Shown here in pieces: positions 5,927 through 6,814 of a stretch of 6,814 bases of DNA. Source of the DNA: Sphingomonadales bacterium (GTDB lineage: Bacteria > Pseudomonadota > Alphaproteobacteria > Sphingomonadales > Sphingomonadaceae); assembly GCA_004292705.1 (NCBI GenBank), contig RDXA01000163.1:1-6814 (forward strand). Reading direction: 5' to 3'. Below the pieces are notes generated by a model. The model made no database searches. It saw only the letters and a list, made by a program, of their open reading frames with translations, and was not told the origin of the DNA. A program made the position numbers and the translations under genes. The first letter of the stretch is position 1. Each line of letters starts with the position of its first letter.

Positions 5927-6439
5927 TCAGTAGTCGCCCTTGAGCCCCTGTTCGCCTACCCGGGCGACAACTTCCTCGCGCACCTCGGGGCTGACGAAGT
6001 TGGTGATATCGCCGCCATAGACCGCGATCTCCTTGACCAGCTTGGACGCAATCGGCTGGAGGGAGACGTCGGCCATCAGGAACACGGTTTCGATATCGTC
6101 ATCGAGCTGCTGGTTCATGCCCGCCATCTGATACTCATATTCAAAATCCGCCACCGCACGCAGGCCGCGAATGATGACGCTGGCACCCTGTTTCTGCGCA
6201 AACTTCACCAGCAGCGCATTGAAGCCCACCACCTCGACATTGCCGAGGCCCATGTTCGCCACCTCGCGCTCGACCATGCGAAAGCGTTCCTCGGTCGAGA
6301 ACATCGGGTCTTTGGAGGGGTTGGTGGTGACCCCGATGATCAGCCAGTCAACCAGCTTCGAGCCGCGCCGGATGATATCGGCATGGCCCAAAGTGATCGG
6401 GTCAAAGGTTCCGGGATAAATCCCGACGCGGCGTGTCAT
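5927..6439 (-). CDS. coaD: Pantetheine-phosphate adenylyltransferase
   Basis: Transfers AMP from ATP to 4'-phosphopantetheine, giving dephospho-CoA, the penultimate step of coenzyme A synthesis; a cytoplasmic hexamer in characterised relatives. It has 170 residues, typical of the family. The nucleotidyltransferase motif GTFDPITLGH is at 10-19 (T16 and H19 of the T/HxGH signature), RGLRAVADFEYE at 91-102, and the second ATP motif ASKLVKE at 131-137, matching E. coli SSSLVKE. The ATG at 6439 is chosen over a TTG at 6460 because it gives the family N-terminus (MTRRVGIYPGTFDP) and has a purine-rich Shine-Dalgarno 9 bases upstream. This gene appears intact. Its residues 72-117 are repeated almost exactly in the chimeric reading frame at the right edge. 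It starts 42 bp after the stop of the ispA-derived frame. Confidence 0.98.
   Translation of the reverse strand: MTRRVGIYPGTFDPITLGHADIIRRGSKLVDWLIIGVTTNPSKDPMFSTEERFRMVEREVANMGLGNVEVVGFNALLVKFAQKQGASVIIRGLRAVADFEYEYQMAGMNQQLDDDIETVFLMADVSLQPIASKLVKEIAVYGGDITNFVSPEVREEVVARVGEQGLKGDY
6088..6229. repeat. Direct repeat, copy A (inside intact coaD)
   Basis: This 142-bp segment of coaD matches 6673-6814 at 138 of 142 positions in the same orientation, offset 585 bp. The differences are at 6143, 6155, 6158 and 6170. Identity starts sharply at TTTCGATATCG and continues to the window edge, so the true length of the repeat is unknown. Confidence 0.97.
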
Positions 6440-6448
6440 GTTGGTTAT

Positions 6449-6454
6449 CCCCTC
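6449..6454 (-). promoter_or_regulatory. Ribosome-binding site of coaD
   Basis: GAGGGG on the minus strand, within the purine run GGGAGAGGGGA, ends 9 bases before the ATG at 6439. It supports that ATG rather than the upstream TTG, which would place this run inside the coding sequence. Confidence 0.6.
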
Positions 6455-6481
6455 TCCCAAAAGGATGTGCGCCCAGAAAGA

Positions 6482-6814
6482 TCAGCGATCCCGCTCGACA
6501 ATAAAGCGGGCCAGCGCACGCAGAACATCGGCCTCGCTCCCATAAGAAGCAAGGCGCAGCACCGCCTGGTCGACCAGTGCGCGCGCCTGTTCGCGAGCCT
6601 TTTCGGCACCCATAAGGGTCACGAAGGTCTGCTTGCCCTGTTCATCATCCTTGCGCAGCGCCTTGCCCGCCTTTTCGATATCGTCATCGAGCTGCTGGTT
6701 CATGCCCGCCATCTGATACTCATATTCGAAATCCGCCACAGCGCGCAGGCCGCGGATGATGACGCTGGCACCCTGTTTCTGCGCAAACTTCACCAGCAGC
6801 GCATTGAAGCCCAC
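6482..6814 (-). CDS. Chimeric partial ORF: CoaD fragment fused to C-terminus of prenyl diphosphate synthase (IspA-like)
   Basis: An open frame of 110 codons that enters from the right edge and stops at 6482. Its first 47 residues equal CoaD residues 71-117, with the edge codon GTG being Val in CoaD. The last 61 residues (6485-6667) are the C-terminal helices of a farnesyl/geranyl diphosphate synthase: GKALRKD, GKQTFVTLMG, the RALVDQA helix, and the ending ALARFIVERDR, comparable to ALADYIIQRNK in E. coli IspA. The second aspartate motif (DDxxD) and everything before it are missing, so as it stands neither activity is encoded. In a normal gene the IspA part would be preceded by a DDILD..GD segment. 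The switch lies at CGATATCG (6676-6683), and the frame is preserved. The stop is TGA. The IspA tail probably represents the real upstream neighbour of coaD, 42 bp away; the CoaD part looks like a mis-join or a recent rearrangement. Confidence 0.8.
   Translation of the reverse strand: MGFNALLVKFAQKQGASVIIRGLRAVADFEYEYQMAGMNQQLDDDIEKAGKALRKDDEQGKQTFVTLMGAEKAREQARALVDQAVLRLASYGSEADVLRALARFIVERDR
6673..6814. repeat. Direct repeat, copy B (partial second coaD, runs off edge)
   Basis: Second copy of coaD positions 6088-6229, 97.2% identical. The substitutions at 6728, 6740, 6743 and 6755 are all at third codon positions, and all keep the amino acid (TTT/TTC Phe, GCG/GCT Ala, CGT/CGC Arg, ATT/ATC Ile). 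Homology to copy A ends abruptly at 6673, where the ispA-like sequence begins. Confidence 0.97.

Noticed and set aside
6440..6460. Longer CoaD starting at TTG 6460
   Set aside because: The seven extra residues are not typical of CoaD, and the added codons are the Shine-Dalgarno of the ATG at 6439.

Overview
The window is a compact, GC-rich (low-to-mid 60s % by eye) stretch of bacterial chromosome with every recognisable gene on the minus strand. It most likely comes from an alphaproteobacterium of the Sphingomonadales (Erythrobacter/Sphingomonas-like). That placement rests on codon usage, on a tRNA-guanine transglycosylase whose catalytic and zinc residues align with the Zymomonas mobilis enzyme at a constant offset, and on the housekeeping neighbourhood coaD - secreted cyclophilin - queA ... 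tgt - chorismate mutase. I could not run a database search, so the genus is not claimed.

In transcription order (right to left): (1) 6482-6814 holds the C-terminal end of an IspA-type prenyl diphosphate synthase. It is fused in frame to a second, 97%-identical partial copy of coaD that runs off the window edge. (2) coaD (5927-6439) makes dephospho-CoA. (3) A 113-bp spacer holds a three-unit 14-bp tandem repeat. (4) An exported cyclophilin-type peptidylprolyl isomerase (5088-5813) follows. (5) queA (4008-5045) comes next. (6) A YadG/YadH-like ABC-2 exporter pair follows (ATPase 3054-3998, permease 2287-3054). It starts 9 bp after queA, and its two genes overlap stop-to-start. (7) A 160-bp spacer contains a dyad and a possible promoter. 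(8) A small 8-stranded outer-membrane beta-barrel protein (1584-2126) is closed by a textbook intrinsic terminator (1521-1557). (9) tgt (334-1464) is followed after 3 bp by an AroQ-class chorismate mutase (16-330).

Tgt and QueA act consecutively in queuosine modification of tRNA: Tgt inserts preQ1 at position 34 and QueA then adds the epoxycyclopentane moiety. Here their genes are separated by a probable envelope module of exporter plus beta-barrel. CoaD, IspA and chorismate mutase are unrelated central-metabolism enzymes. No gap between genes exceeds 160 bp. I see no CRISPR array, tRNA, rRNA, insertion sequence or attachment site.

The most unusual feature is the right edge. Positions 6673-6814 repeat 6088-6229 (inside coaD) with only four differences, all synonymous, and the repeat is joined in frame to a truncated ispA at a CGATATCG palindrome. 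This is either an assembly or amplification chimera involving a close relative's coaD, or a very recent rearrangement. I favour the artefact. Other points worth checking are the tandem repeat before the cyclophilin gene, a dyad next to the putative -35 of the beta-barrel gene, and a missing proline in an otherwise conserved Tgt motif. I found no convincing previously undescribed system.
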